Made by a program: the position numbers and the translations under genes | The notes under the pieces: model-generated | What the model was told of the DNA's origin: nothing | Database searches by the model: none | The model's input: the letters and a program-made list of their open reading frames with translations, nothing else | In this document: piece after piece, positions 49,609 through 59,050 of the stretch | Layout: every line of letters starts with the position of its first letter | How positions within the stretch are numbered: the first letter of the stretch is position 1 | Assembly: GCF_042659465.1 (NCBI RefSeq) | Contig: NZ_JBHSSW010000002.1 | Coordinates: 62,001 to 126,000, forward strand | From: Ponticaulis profundi | GTDB lineage: Bacteria; Pseudomonadota; Alphaproteobacteria; Caulobacterales; Hyphomonadaceae | DNA: 64,000 bases | Direction: 5' to 3'

Positions 49609-50400
49609 ATGGAATCCACACCGGCCGGACAAGGCCCGCAACTCACAGGCAATGTGCTTTTTTACAAAAAGCCAGAGCCGCTTTCGTTCGAAGCTCACGG
49701 CAAACTGGGTGTGAAGCGTATTGATGATGCGTTTTCGTTCCTGCGGTCGGCCCACGCTGTACCGGTGACGGTCAGCGAGTTTGGCCAGTGCGCCGGTTCT
49801 TATCCGATCATCTTCGTCGGCGCGGACAAGACGCCAGTCGCTGCCATGGGGATTCGTCAAAACCAGAACCTCTACATTCAACCGAATGGTTTGCCAGAAC
49901 CAGAAACCTACATTCCGGCGTTTGCACGTCGTTATCCGTTCGTTTTTGCGTCTGACGAGCAGAATGACCGTCTACTGCTTTGCGTCGATCGTGAAGCCCC
50001 AATGGTCAGCGACAGCCCTGAAATCGCATTCTTCGATGGCAACCAGCCTTCTAAGTTTACGCAGGACGCGATTGAGTTCTGTAAAGAATTTGAACGCCAG
50101 CGTCGCGCAACTCAGGAATTCATCAAGCTGATCAGCCAGTACGATCTGTTTGAAGAGAAGACAGTCGCTTTCACGCCGCGCGATCAGAACGGCAATGAAG
50201 GTCCTCAGCAGAAGATCGCCGATTATTTCGCAATCTCCGAAGAGAAGCTGAACGCGCTGCCTGCTGACAAGTTCGTTGAGCTTCGCGACAATGGCGCGCT
50301 GGGTGCGATCTACGCCCACTTCGTATCGCTTCTGAACTGGCCTGGCGTCATTCAGCGTGGCATGCGCATGAATGCACCACAGCCGCAAGGCAATGCATAA
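49609..50400 (+). CDS. SapC-family protein
   Basis: 263 aa, SapC family (PF07277), first named from S-layer secretion loci. Seen: GNVLFYKKPEPLSFEAHGKLGVKR and the YPIIFVG and NQNLYIQPNGLPEPETYIPAFARRYPFVF segments characteristic of it. No signal peptide, so cytoplasmic; its biochemical role is not defined. Divergent from the DUF885 lipoprotein gene. Confidence 0.88.
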   Translation: MESTPAGQGPQLTGNVLFYKKPEPLSFEAHGKLGVKRIDDAFSFLRSAHAVPVTVSEFGQCAGSYPIIFVGADKTPVAAMGIRQNQNLYIQPNGLPEPETYIPAFARRYPFVFASDEQNDRLLLCVDREAPMVSDSPEIAFFDGNQPSKFTQDAIEFCKEFERQRRATQEFIKLISQYDLFEEKTVAFTPRDQNGNEGPQQKIADYFAISEEKLNALPADKFVELRDNGALGAIYAHFVSLLNWPGVIQRGMRMNAPQPQGNA

Positions 50401-50597
50401 TCAGCCAAGAGCTGACTCGATTTGGGGGCGCACTGTGAATGCAGGTGCGCCCCTTTCATTTGTGACATGTTCATCACTCTGTGCTGACCTAATGTCACAT
50501 TTGTGCGAGGCGGGTTCGCGTTATGGTCGCCCTCTTCTATATGCAGTCGATTGTATTTTCCCTGCTGGTTTAGAGGCCGGCTCGAAAGAGTGAGAGA

Positions 50598-52745
50598 ATG
50601 TCCGGACGCTTGAGTAAGCTTCTTGCTGCAATAATGCTTCTGCTCGCATCGGCCTGGCCGATGGCGCAGGCTTTGCCGCGTGACGCTGGTCGAGCTGTTG
50701 TTGACCTGATCGCCGACCATGAAGCGGTTGCGCCAGGCTCAACCTTTCGCGGAGCGCTTACGCTCCTGATCGATGACCAATGGCACGTTTATTGGAAGAA
50801 TCCTGGCGATTCCGGTCTCCCGCCTGAGCTGATCTGGGATGAGGCAACCAATGTGCAGACCGGTGAATTCCTCTGGCCTGCGCCGCACCCGCAGCCCCTC
50901 GAAGGCCTGATGAATTACGGCTATTCTGACAAACTGGTCTTGCCGTTTGAAATTCAGGTTCCAGAGGATGCCAGCGGTGAAGTTCTGCTGACCGGCATGG
51001 CGCAATATCTGATCTGTATGGATATCTGCATCCCGGAAGAAGCGCAGGTCTTTCTGCCTGTTCCGGTCGCAGACACATCTGTCCCGAACAATGCGACACG
51101 CGCAGACTTTGCATGGGCCGAACAGCGCGTGCCGACGCCACTGGACGGCCGCGCAGTCATCGACCGCTCTGCTGGCAATGAATGGGTGCTTTCGGTCGAA
51201 AGTGATGCGTTGAACGCCGCACTTAGTGCCGATATCGAATATGTACGCTTCTTTCCGGAAGATCACCAGATTCTTCACGCACCTGAGCAAGGTTTGCGTA
51301 AGGGCGACGCGGGGCTCGCACTTACCTTACAGGAAGCTGAAGGTCTGGGCGGCGATGGCGCGCTAGCCGGTGTGCTCGTTGTCGCGGGAACTGACAAAAG
51401 TCGCTATGCTGTAGAACTGACGGCCCAACCGGGGTCTGTTATCTCCGGAACGAACGATAAAGCAGTCGGTATGACGACCGGCGTGCAGACACCGGATAGT
51501 AGCGCGCAGCTGACCGTCATTGGCTTACTTGGCTTTATGGCAGCGGCGTTGATTGGTGGGCTGATTCTCAATCTGATGCCTTGCGTTTTGCCCGTGCTCT
51601 TCATCAAGGCGCGCGGCGTTCTTGAACTTGCAGGCCACGATGATCAATCTGCTGTGCGCCGCCACGGTTTTTTCTATCTGGTCGGCGTTGTCACCTGCTT
51701 TCTGGTTCTGGGCGGTGTTCTCGCTGTTCTTCGGGCTGCCGGTGAGCAGGTGGGGCTTGGATTCCAGTTGCAGTACCCAGCCGTCGTGGCAGGTCTTGCT
51801 CTACTGATCTTTGTGTTGGGACTTAACATGATGGGGATATTCCATATCGGTTCATCCCTCATGAATGTCGGATCAGATCTTGCTGCGAAGCGCGGTGGTC
51901 AGGGCGCCTTCTTTACAGGGCTTCTAGCTGCCTTTGTCGGTGCGCCCTGTGTTGGTCCGTTTCTCGGTGCTGTTACAGGCATATTGCTGACGCAGTCCTG
52001 GCTCGTCATTCTGGTTGTTTTTCTCTGCCTTGGGATTGGTATGGCATTGCCGTTTGCGCTTCTGGGTTTCTTTCCAGGCCTGGTTAAAAGTCTGCCGAAG
52101 CCGGGTGCCTGGATGGAGCGACTGAAGCAATTTTTTGCATTCCCGCTTTTCCTCACGGCGATCTGGCTCTTGTCGGTTCTGGGAGCTCAGGCGGGAACCG
52201 GTGCAATCGTTCTGACGATTGCGGCCGCTACTGCGATTGTCTTTGGTATCTGGTTGCTGAAGACAGGTTCTGGTGAAAATGGTTCGGCTCGCATTGTGAA
52301 ACCGGTTGCGTTGCTCATCGCTCTGGCGGCGTTCGTTTTGCCGATTGTGATGCTCGCTTCCACCAGTCAAGCAGATGCGCCTGTCTCCTCTGGCAGTGCC
52401 GAGGCCTATGGAGAGATCTGGTCGACAGATCGGGTCACGGCGCTGCGTGAAGAGGGCCGTCCTGTATTTATTGACTTCACGGCCAGTTGGTGTGTCACCT
52501 GCCAGGTCAATAAACGTACCACTTTGACCACTTCAAAAGTACAGGCCGCATTTGAAGAAGAGAATGTCGCCTTTCTGGTAGCGGACTGGACACGGCGAGA
52601 CAAAGCGATCGGTCAGGAACTTGCAAAGCATGGCCGTGCTGGCGTGCCGCTTTATCTCTATTATCCTGCGGGCAAGGAGAGCCCTGTTATTCTGCCGCAG
52701 ATCCTTTCGCCGGATCTTATTGTACAAACAGTCCAGACGAACTGA
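50598..52745 (+). CDS. DsbD/ScsB-family thiol:disulfide interchange protein
   Basis: 715 aa inner-membrane protein that carries reducing power from cytoplasmic thioredoxin to the periplasm. Seen: signal peptide (to about residue 27), N-terminal periplasmic ScsB-type domain with a Cys pair (LICMDICIPE), eight transmembrane helices (from about residue 300) with the redox motifs NLMPCVLPVLF and GAPCVGPFLG, and a C-terminal thioredoxin-like domain with WCVTC. All expected redox Cys are present. A short membrane-peptide gene follows. Confidence 0.92.
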   Translation: MSGRLSKLLAAIMLLLASAWPMAQALPRDAGRAVVDLIADHEAVAPGSTFRGALTLLIDDQWHVYWKNPGDSGLPPELIWDEATNVQTGEFLWPAPHPQPLEGLMNYGYSDKLVLPFEIQVPEDASGEVLLTGMAQYLICMDICIPEEAQVFLPVPVADTSVPNNATRADFAWAEQRVPTPLDGRAVIDRSAGNEWVLSVESDALNAALSADIEYVRFFPEDHQILHAPEQGLRKGDAGLALTLQEAEGLGGDGALAGVLVVAGTDKSRYAVELTAQPGSVISGTNDKAVGMTTGVQTPDSSAQLTVIGLLGFMAAALIGGLILNLMPCVLPVLFIKARGVLELAGHDDQSAVRRHGFFYLVGVVTCFLVLGGVLAVLRAAGEQVGLGFQLQYPAVVAGLALLIFVLGLNMMGIFHIGSSLMNVGSDLAAKRGGQGAFFTGLLAAFVGAPCVGPFLGAVTGILLTQSWLVILVVFLCLGIGMALPFALLGFFPGLVKSLPKPGAWMERLKQFFAFPLFLTAIWLLSVLGAQAGTGAIVLTIAAATAIVFGIWLLKTGSGENGSARIVKPVALLIALAAFVLPIVMLASTSQADAPVSSGSAEAYGEIWSTDRVTALREEGRPVFIDFTASWCVTCQVNKRTTLTTSKVQAAFEEENVAFLVADWTRRDKAIGQELAKHGRAGVPLYLYYPAGKESPVILPQILSPDLIVQTVQTN

Positions 52746-52786
52746 TCGTGAGCGGTAAGTCCGCGTGTATAGAGGGTAGTGTTTCG

Positions 52787-52897
52787 ATGTTTGGTAATCT
52801 GGATCGCCGTATCGGTCTCATCCTGGGCATGACCGTGGCCATCGCCCTTACCGCTGGTGCAATGATCTCTTTTACCGCGAGTGCTGGCGGCCTCTAG
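52787..52897 (+). CDS. 36-aa single-helix membrane peptide
   Basis: Short frame MFGNLDRRIG... with one hydrophobic helix (LILGMTVAIALTAGAMISF, residues 11-29) preceded by a basic stretch (DRR), an N-in orientation. AGAGGG lies about nine bases before the ATG, 42 bases after the dsbD-like stop. An in-frame GTG at 52748 could extend it to 49 residues. It overlaps the convergent gene by four bases. Small single-helix proteins behind DsbD-type genes are plausible partners or regulators. Not tested. Confidence 0.45.
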   Translation: MFGNLDRRIGLILGMTVAIALTAGAMISFTASAGGL

Positions 52898-53397
52898 GAG
52901 GCCTTCTTCGAGTAGGTTTCAAACTCGATTTTGACAGCGCTACATTGCCCGCCTTCCGATAAATTTTCAGGTAGCTCAGTGGTCTCGCCCAGCATGGCAA
53001 GCTCGCTTGCCTGACTGACTATGGTCGCATCCTTCAGCATGGCGAGCAGGCGCTCTTTCGCGTCGGCGATCGCGGACGCGTCGTCTGTTTCGTGCCATTT
53101 TTCCAGCTGGACGGTGGTTTCCTCAGCCATTCCCCGGAAAATACAGCCGAGATCTTCCGGCATAGGGTGTTCAGCTGTACCAGCCTTGGAGAGGCGGGTT
53201 GCGATGCGTCCAAAACGGATCAGGTCTGTTTCCAGCGCTGCGGGCAATTCAGTGCTGCTGGTTTTTGCGAGGGTCTCGTGAAGTTCAGCGGCCTGTTCAC
53301 CCCAGGCGCGCGCAAGATTGGGCGACGCGTGCGCCATCAATGTGCAACTGAAAACGAGCGATATGATCGCTGCAGAGCATGAGACAAAATTCAACAT
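52894..53397 (-). CDS. Secreted hypothetical protein
   Basis: 167 aa with a signal peptide (hydrophobic core IISLVFSCTLM, cleavage near AHASP). The mature part is helical, acidic and contains two Cys (LGCIF and GGQCSA) that could form a disulfide. No family recognised. The ATG at 53397 gives a proper signal peptide; the longer frame to 53541 does not. Possibly a periplasmic client of the neighbouring DsbD-like system, by context only. Confidence 0.6.
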   Translation of the reverse strand: MLNFVSCSAAIISLVFSCTLMAHASPNLARAWGEQAAELHETLAKTSSTELPAALETDLIRFGRIATRLSKAGTAEHPMPEDLGCIFRGMAEETTVQLEKWHETDDASAIADAKERLLAMLKDATIVSQASELAMLGETTELPENLSEGGQCSAVKIEFETYSKKAS

Positions 53398-53533
53398 GGG
53401 GCGAGATTCGCATACAGGACTGAATGAAGTGTAACGCCGGAATGCGAACATCCGCAAAAGCAGTGGTTGGCAATTCGCGCGCAAAGCTCTATCCCCGCGA
53501 GTTGAATAGTGTCCATCAATGATGAACGGAAAC

Positions 53534-55009
53534 ATGGCCAAGACAAAGACACCCGCGCCGAAGTCTCTCGCCCGTAAGCCGAGAGGCTTTCAGGACAAGC
53601 GTGAAGACGTCCTCACCGCAGAACTCGAAATGATCGAGCGGGTGACGCATGTGTATCATCTTTGGGGCTTCGAAGGCATCGAAACCAGTGCGTTTGAGTA
53701 TGCTGACGCGCTTGGCAAATTTCTGCCTGATCAGGACCGCCCGAATGCAGGCGTCTTCTCGCTTCAGGACGATGACGAACAATGGATGTCGCTTCGCTAT
53801 GATCTGACAGCACCTCTGGCGCGATTTGCCGGTGAGAACTGGGATACGCTGCCAAAGCCTTTCAGGCGTTATGCCTGGGGACCTGTCTGGCGCAATGAGA
53901 AGCCGGGTCCGGGGCGGTTCCGCGAGTTCATGCAGTGCGATGCCGATACGGTCGGATCCAAAGGGCCAGCGGCAGATGCTGAAATGATCGCCATGATGGC
54001 AGAAGCGTTGAAAGCAGCTGGCGCGCAGCCTGGTTCCTATGCAGTGCGGGTAAATACGCGTGATCTGATGTCTGGCTTGCTCGACTCGATTGATGCGCGC
54101 GAAGAGGGTACACGCCTGACCGTTCTGCGTGCACTCGACAAGCTTGATCGTCTCGGCGTTGAAGGGGTGGCAGACTTGCTCGGTGAAGGCCGGGAAGACG
54201 AGTCCGGTGACTACACCAAGGGGGCTGGCCTGGACAAAGCACGCATTGACCGCGTGCTGGCCTTTGCCTCGGCTGGCAAGCCAACGCGAAGCGAAACGCT
54301 GGAAGCGATGGCTAGCGCTGTTGCGGGCAATGAAGCGTTTGATCGCGGCGTTGCGGAGCTGCGCGAAATCGACGGTCTGCTCAGCGCGCTCGGCGCACGG
54401 GACGAAGATGTTGTCTTCGATCCGACGATTGTGCGCGGTCTGGAATACTACACCGGTCCCGTGTTTGAGGGCGAGCTTCTGAACGAGATACTGGACGACA
54501 AAGGGCGTCCGGTTCGCATCGGCTCTGTTGGCGGCGGTGGTCGCTATGATGGCCTTGTGTCGCGCTTCCGTGGCGAAGAAATCCCGGCGACCGGCATGTC
54601 ACTTGGCATCAGCCGTCTTGCAGCTGCGATGTCGCTGACCGGCGAGCTGGATCGCCTGTCCGGACCGGTGGTCGTTCTGGTGCTGGATCGTGAACACCTT
54701 GCGGATAGTCATGAGCTGGCCGGTACGCTGCGCCGCGCTGGCATCCGCGCCGAAGTCTATATGGGCTCGTCCGGCATGCGTCCGCAGATGAAGTATGCAG
54801 ACCGTCGCGGCGCGCCTGCCGTGGTCATCGTTGGTGAGGATGAGCGCAATAAAGGTACGGTCACCATCAAGGATCTGATCGTCGGCGCTCAGAAAGCCAA
54901 GGCGATCAAGGACAACACCGAATGGCGCGAGAGCCGCCCGGGACAGGTGGAAGTCAGTCGCAGTGAGATGGTCCAGACCATTCGGAAAATGCTGGAGAGC
55001 GACCAGTGA
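53534..55009 (+). CDS. hisS: Histidyl-tRNA synthetase
   Basis: 491-aa class II aminoacyl-tRNA synthetase. Motif 2 region YAWGPVWRNEKPGPGRFREFMQCDAD, motif 3 region VGGGGRYDGLV, and the HisA motif RGLEYYTGPVFE. A C-terminal anticodon-binding domain (from about 385) is present. The ATG at 53534 is used; an ATG at 53519 is possible. First of the hisS-hisZ-hisG operon, with a four-base overlap to hisZ. Confidence 0.96.
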   Translation: MAKTKTPAPKSLARKPRGFQDKREDVLTAELEMIERVTHVYHLWGFEGIETSAFEYADALGKFLPDQDRPNAGVFSLQDDDEQWMSLRYDLTAPLARFAGENWDTLPKPFRRYAWGPVWRNEKPGPGRFREFMQCDADTVGSKGPAADAEMIAMMAEALKAAGAQPGSYAVRVNTRDLMSGLLDSIDAREEGTRLTVLRALDKLDRLGVEGVADLLGEGREDESGDYTKGAGLDKARIDRVLAFASAGKPTRSETLEAMASAVAGNEAFDRGVAELREIDGLLSALGARDEDVVFDPTIVRGLEYYTGPVFEGELLNEILDDKGRPVRIGSVGGGGRYDGLVSRFRGEEIPATGMSLGISRLAAAMSLTGELDRLSGPVVVLVLDREHLADSHELAGTLRRAGIRAEVYMGSSGMRPQMKYADRRGAPAVVIVGEDERNKGTVTIKDLIVGAQKAKAIKDNTEWRESRPGQVEVSRSEMVQTIRKMLESDQ

Positions 55010-56109
55010 ACCGTATCGAATTCGAAACCATAGGCGGCGACTGGGTCGATCCGCCTATGCTGATGCCTGCCAGCCTTCCGCTGGAGCTTTCCGGAGAGGC
55101 TGTCAGATCCCGCCTGTTGACCAGCGCTGACGCGCCGGGCGAAGAGCTGGCGCTACGCCCGGATCTCACGCTCGCCGTCGTGCAGCATCACCTCGATCAG
55201 GGCGCACCAGGCCCGGCAAGCTATCGATATTTCGGCAAAGCTTTTCGCCAGCCCGTGTCTTCGGAAGAGCCATTGGAATTCTACCAGACGGGCTTTGAAT
55301 GCCTCGGTCATGAAGATCGTATTGATCAGGATGTGATCGCACTCTCCGCACTGTGTCACGCCGTGGCGGATGCGGGCGTTGATGGTGTGCAGCTCTATCT
55401 TGGTGATATTTCGCTGTTTGCGGCCGTCGTTGAAGCGCTCAAATTATCGCCCTTCTGGAGTGACCAGCTGATCCGCGCATTCCGCCGCAAGGAAGGCATT
55501 CGCACGCTGCTAACAAATGGCACAGCGCCGCCGCGCTCCGCGCTCGCCAGTACGCTCGCTGAGGTGCCGCAGGAGCGCGCATCTGCATTGCTTGAAGAGG
55601 TTCTGGCATTCTCCGGAGGTCAGGTCATTGGCGGACGCACCAAGGAAGACATTCTCGCGCGCCTGAAACGACAGGCTGAGGCTGGACGCGAAGGTCCTCT
55701 CGACCCGAGAGCCAAACGTGTCCTCAGCGACCTCATTCAGATTGAGGGAACGCCTGAGCAATTGCTTAAACAATTGCGCACGCTCGCACAGGCGAATGAT
55801 CTGGACCTTCAGGACCGGCTTGCCCGGTCTGATGCCTTTTTCACCATGCTGACGGAGCAGGACGTGCCGTTCTGGAAACAGGCGCATGTCTCGGTGCAGT
55901 TCGGACGTCGCTTTGACTATTACGATGGTCTGGTGTTCGAGCTGGCGCATACAGGTCTTGGCACCAGGCGGCCCCTGGCGGCAGGTGGGCGTTATGATGG
56001 TCTGCTCTCAAGGCTGAGCGGCGGTGCCAAAAGCCAGCCCGCTGTTGGGGGCGTTGTTCGCCCGGATCGTTTAGAGGCAGCTCTTCATCTTCAGGGGGCA
56101 GGCGCATGA
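55006..56109 (+). CDS. hisZ: HisZ, regulatory subunit of ATP phosphoribosyltransferase
   Basis: 367-aa HisRS-like paralog without the anticodon-binding domain; in HisZ-dependent species it assembles with HisG and confers feedback inhibition by histidine. Seen: ELALRPDLTLAVVQHHLDQG, ASYRYFGKAFRQ, YYDGLVFELAHTG and AAGGRYDGLL. It starts with GTG overlapping the hisS stop by four bases and overlaps hisG by four (ATGA). Confidence 0.93.
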   Translation: MNRIEFETIGGDWVDPPMLMPASLPLELSGEAVRSRLLTSADAPGEELALRPDLTLAVVQHHLDQGAPGPASYRYFGKAFRQPVSSEEPLEFYQTGFECLGHEDRIDQDVIALSALCHAVADAGVDGVQLYLGDISLFAAVVEALKLSPFWSDQLIRAFRRKEGIRTLLTNGTAPPRSALASTLAEVPQERASALLEEVLAFSGGQVIGGRTKEDILARLKRQAEAGREGPLDPRAKRVLSDLIQIEGTPEQLLKQLRTLAQANDLDLQDRLARSDAFFTMLTEQDVPFWKQAHVSVQFGRRFDYYDGLVFELAHTGLGTRRPLAAGGRYDGLLSRLSGGAKSQPAVGGVVRPDRLEAALHLQGAGA

Positions 56110-57050
56110 CAACGCTGACACTCGCCATTCCTTCGAAGGGACGGCTCAAGGAACAGACGGAAGCCTATCTGGCTGATTGCGGTCTCAAGCTCCGGCAGAT
56201 GGGCGGTGATCGCGGCTATACAGCAACACTGGAAGGCGCGCCGAACGTCAATGTGCTGCTTCTGTCTGCCTCGGAAATTGCAAAAGGCTTGCTCGGCGGT
56301 TCGCTGCACCTAGGCGTCACCGGTGAAGATCTTCTGCGCGAGCATGCTGACAATTTCGAAGAGGAGGCCTGGCTTCTGAAAGCGCTGGGTTTCGGGTTTG
56401 CGCGCATGGTTGTTGCGGTACCGGAAAGCTGGATTGACGTCGATACGATTGCCGACCTCGAGGATGTCGGTCACGAGTTTCGCGCCCGCTATGGACGACG
56501 CATGCGGGTCGCCACGAAGTATCTACGTTCCTGCCGCCGTTTCTTCGCGCAGAAGGGGCTGACGCAATATCGACTGGTCGATAGCGCCGGCGCGACCGAA
56601 GCTGCGCCTGCATCAGGCTCAGCGGAATTGATCGTGGATATTACGACGACGGGCGCCACGCTGAAGGCGAATGACCTCAAGATACTTTCCGATGGCGAGA
56701 TGCTGGCCTCTCAGGCGCAGTTGAGCGCTTCTCTCAAGGCTGACTGGTCAGACGAAGCCCTTCAGGCGCTGAAAGCGATTCTCGACCTGATTGAAGCGCG
56801 CCAGCTCGCCAAGCGTCGCCGAATCCTGAGTGGCAATCGTGATCTGTCTGATCAGGCTGATCGTTTTGGCGATGAGGTGAAGGCGATTGGCCTCAATCTG
56901 GTCATGCCAGCTGAATTGGTAAACTCTGCCGCGATTCAGCTTTCTGAAAACGGATTTGGCCCACTCAGCGTGGAGAAACCCGAGTTTTTATTCTTCGATT
57001 CAAACCCGGTATTCGCAGAATTTTGTCGTGCGAAAGACGAGATTGCGTAG
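56106..57050 (+). CDS. hisG: ATP phosphoribosyltransferase HisG
   Basis: First enzyme of histidine biosynthesis. 314 aa, longer than the roughly 210-230 aa of many HisZ-dependent enzymes; the extra length is a C-terminal helical/beta region without an obvious ACT-type regulatory domain, as in other Alphaproteobacteria. Seen: LAIPSKGRLKEQT at the start and the PRPP loop region VDSAGATEAAPASGSAELIVDITTTG. Last gene of the operon. Confidence 0.93.
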   Translation: MTTLTLAIPSKGRLKEQTEAYLADCGLKLRQMGGDRGYTATLEGAPNVNVLLLSASEIAKGLLGGSLHLGVTGEDLLREHADNFEEEAWLLKALGFGFARMVVAVPESWIDVDTIADLEDVGHEFRARYGRRMRVATKYLRSCRRFFAQKGLTQYRLVDSAGATEAAPASGSAELIVDITTTGATLKANDLKILSDGEMLASQAQLSASLKADWSDEALQALKAILDLIEARQLAKRRRILSGNRDLSDQADRFGDEVKAIGLNLVMPAELVNSAAIQLSENGFGPLSVEKPEFLFFDSNPVFAEFCRAKDEIA

Positions 57051-57493
57051 ATATTCGGCACTTTACGCCCAATGTTCGAGCGAAATGCTCGTTTTTCAGT
57101 TGACAGTTTGATGAAGGTTTGGCCATATCGTTCAAGCAGTTCGGGAGGAAACGTCCTGCTTCATAAGAAAAAACGGCGCGGCTCAAGCTGCGCCGTTTAT
57201 AATTTCAGCGCCTTTTACCAGAAAATCTTTGGCTTCTTCTACGAAGACAGTTTTTGTCTACATTGAATTCAACGATTGTTGAATGCGACATTGTGTTCTT
57301 CTTTGCCAACACTTGTGGCTGCCAACTTCTGGTTGATATCTTCGATCTCTTGCGCGCAAAAAGAGAAAATATTTCACAATTTCAGAAATAAGAGCAAATA
57401 ACTTGCGCGTCTGGCGAAAGGGCGCAAAGACAAATCCCAGTATTCAGGCGTCCGAGGCAGCCCGCTATCGGCTGCGTCAGCGGGAGGTGTTTT
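57051..57493. other. 443-bp gap after hisG
   Basis: Contains a hairpin AAACGGCGC / GCGCCGTTT (57171-57198), with A and T tracts that could terminate either strand, and a perfect inverted repeat ATTCAAC-GATT-GTTGAAT (57267-57284) that looks like an operator. No CDS is convincing; the small frame 57072-57266 runs through the hairpin and has no family resemblance. Confidence 0.5.
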
Positions 57494-58018
57494 GTGCGAG
57501 TTGGGATATTAGTGGCAGCTGCGATCGCCGCAGGGTGTATGTGGGCGTCTTCAGCCGACGCTGAGCCATTCCGAGTACAGGACCTGACCGCTCAGCTGAA
57601 AGACGCTGGCGTTGAGAATGTTGAGGAAGCGATTCTCTTCGGCCAGCCCATGGTGAATGGACGTATAAAGAGATTTGGTTTCGTGATCGGGCTGCGCGAA
57701 TGCGCGCGCGTTGGGCGTGATGATCTTTTTTGCCAGGAAGCTGCCTTCAAATCCTGTGTTATGATGGGGCCAGGCAGAACGCGAGAAGAATTGCTGGAGC
57801 TTGCCAACAAATACAATCTCTCACGTCGCATTGGCTATCTTGCGCTTGATCGCAATGATCGCGTCGGCGCGCTGATGTGCGTTCAGCAGGTCACCGATTT
57901 TCGAGACGACAATGTGCTGGAGCGAGATGAGGTGCTTGGCTGGGAATATACGGTTGATGATTTCCGCGCCTTCCTGATCGATGAGAACATCGATTTGCTC
58001 GATCCATCGCAGTTATAA
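57494..58018 (+). CDS. Secreted YbjN-like protein
   Basis: 174 aa with an N-terminal signal peptide (cleavage near ADAEP). The remainder resembles YbjN-type domains (alternating strands and helices; a C-terminal helix with YNLSRRIGYLALDRNDRVGALMCVQQVT). The start is GTG with GGGAGG about ten bases upstream. Alphaproteobacteria carry several such secreted YbjN-like proteins of unknown function. The family call is tentative. Confidence 0.55.
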   Translation: MRVGILVAAAIAAGCMWASSADAEPFRVQDLTAQLKDAGVENVEEAILFGQPMVNGRIKRFGFVIGLRECARVGRDDLFCQEAAFKSCVMMGPGRTREELLELANKYNLSRRIGYLALDRNDRVGALMCVQQVTDFRDDNVLERDEVLGWEYTVDDFRAFLIDENIDLLDPSQL

Positions 58019-58021
58019 AAA

Positions 58022-58047
58022 AGAAACAGGCCGTGAGGCCTGTTTCT
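58022..58047. terminator. Terminator after the YbjN-like gene
   Basis: 11-bp perfect stem AGAAACAGGCC-GTGA-GGCCTGTTTCT immediately after the stop codon. Confidence 0.85.
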
Positions 58048-58245
58048 GCCCTGGGGAGGCGAACGTGAAGTCAGGAACAAAAAGCCGGCAAGCCGCTCGG
58101 GGGTAGGGGGCAGTTTGTTGAATAGCCTGCCAGCTTCTGTCTTGAACTTACCGTTTAACAATAATAGATGATCGATAAACGTCAAGTGTAATTATCGTTA
58201 TTCGATGAATTATTTTTCATCTCTTACGAATAATCTGTGATCTGA

Positions 58246-58992
58246 TCATAGTTGCAGGTGGATGTGATCATCATGTCTGGCGGCATAGCATCCCTGAAAG
58301 CGAACTTTAGGATGGTTCACATCCAATCGCTTTTGCAGGTGGGGCTCGAGAAACACTTTCCTTATTCGTGGATTAGCTGTCGCGGCTTCTATCAGCTTGC
58401 TGGTACGATCGATGTCGAGTTCGTGCTTGCTCCAAACACGTTGAAGCCAATTCAAATCCCAATGCAGGTCAAATCGAGTTGCAGGGCAGGCGCTGCGTCC
58501 CGTTTCATAGGCGAAATATCCGATAGGGGATCTCAGAGTTCCGCCGGGTAGCGGTCGTCCATCTGAATCTTTGTAGAAGAATGCCAGGTCAGCTTTCCTG
58601 CCGTCATTGTGTGACAAATGAGGAAGCATTGGGAAGTCGTTCAGGAAAGGAAAGCTCGCATCAAGCACACCTAGCTGTATGCCGGGAAAGCTGGTGTTCA
58701 GATCGTCGACGATGTCATTGAGCGCGCTTTTCAATTCGGGCGTGACATAGTGCCGGTTTGTCACGCAGAATATAATCCCGGCATGGGCGCCCCCCTTTTC
58801 GGGGACACAACTCAGTGGAGTGCGGCCGAAGGCTGGTGCAACCCAGATGGCCGAAATGCTCAGAACAGCATAGGAGGCGAGGCTGACAAGAAGCGATTGT
58901 CTAAACGGTCTGCCGATCAACCACGCAATACCACCTAACTGAGTTGTGGCGGTGAGGGCGATGATCACGACGCCATGTAAGGCCCATTTCAA
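58246..58992 (-). CDS. LAS-type metallopeptidase with N-terminal membrane helices
   Basis: 248 aa. Two hydrophobic segments (residues about 5-27 and 33-52) precede a domain with the LAS zinc signature: SHNDGRKADLAFF (HX6D) and DDHIHLQL (HxH) at the extreme C-terminus, as in M15/MepA-like murein peptidases. It likely cuts peptidoglycan on the periplasmic side while anchored in the inner membrane. The start codon is a TTG, and a stable hairpin lies in the leader just upstream (59006-59035), suggesting weak or regulated translation. Exact subfamily uncertain. Confidence 0.75.
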   Translation of the reverse strand: MKWALHGVVIIALTATTQLGGIAWLIGRPFRQSLLVSLASYAVLSISAIWVAPAFGRTPLSCVPEKGGAHAGIIFCVTNRHYVTPELKSALNDIVDDLNTSFPGIQLGVLDASFPFLNDFPMLPHLSHNDGRKADLAFFYKDSDGRPLPGGTLRSPIGYFAYETGRSACPATRFDLHWDLNWLQRVWSKHELDIDRTSKLIEAATANPRIRKVFLEPHLQKRLDVNHPKVRFQGCYAARHDDHIHLQL

Positions 58993-59005
58993 TATTCTGA
59001 TCGGT

Positions 59006-59035
59006 CACTCTCCACCATCTGCGATGGGGAGAGTG
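59006..59035 (-). promoter_or_regulatory. Leader hairpin of the LAS peptidase gene
   Basis: 13 base pairs with a single bulged A: CACTCTCC pairs with GGAGAGTG, and CCATC with GATGG around a three-base loop. Read on the minus strand, it ends 13 bases before the TTG start codon and contains the only Shine-Dalgarno-like GGAG in its stem. Confidence 0.45.
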
Positions 59036-59050
59036 GAAGAGATAAATGAC

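Noticed and set aside
57072..57266. 64-aa frame after hisG
   Set aside because: Runs through the hairpin at 57171-57198 and lacks a ribosome binding site.
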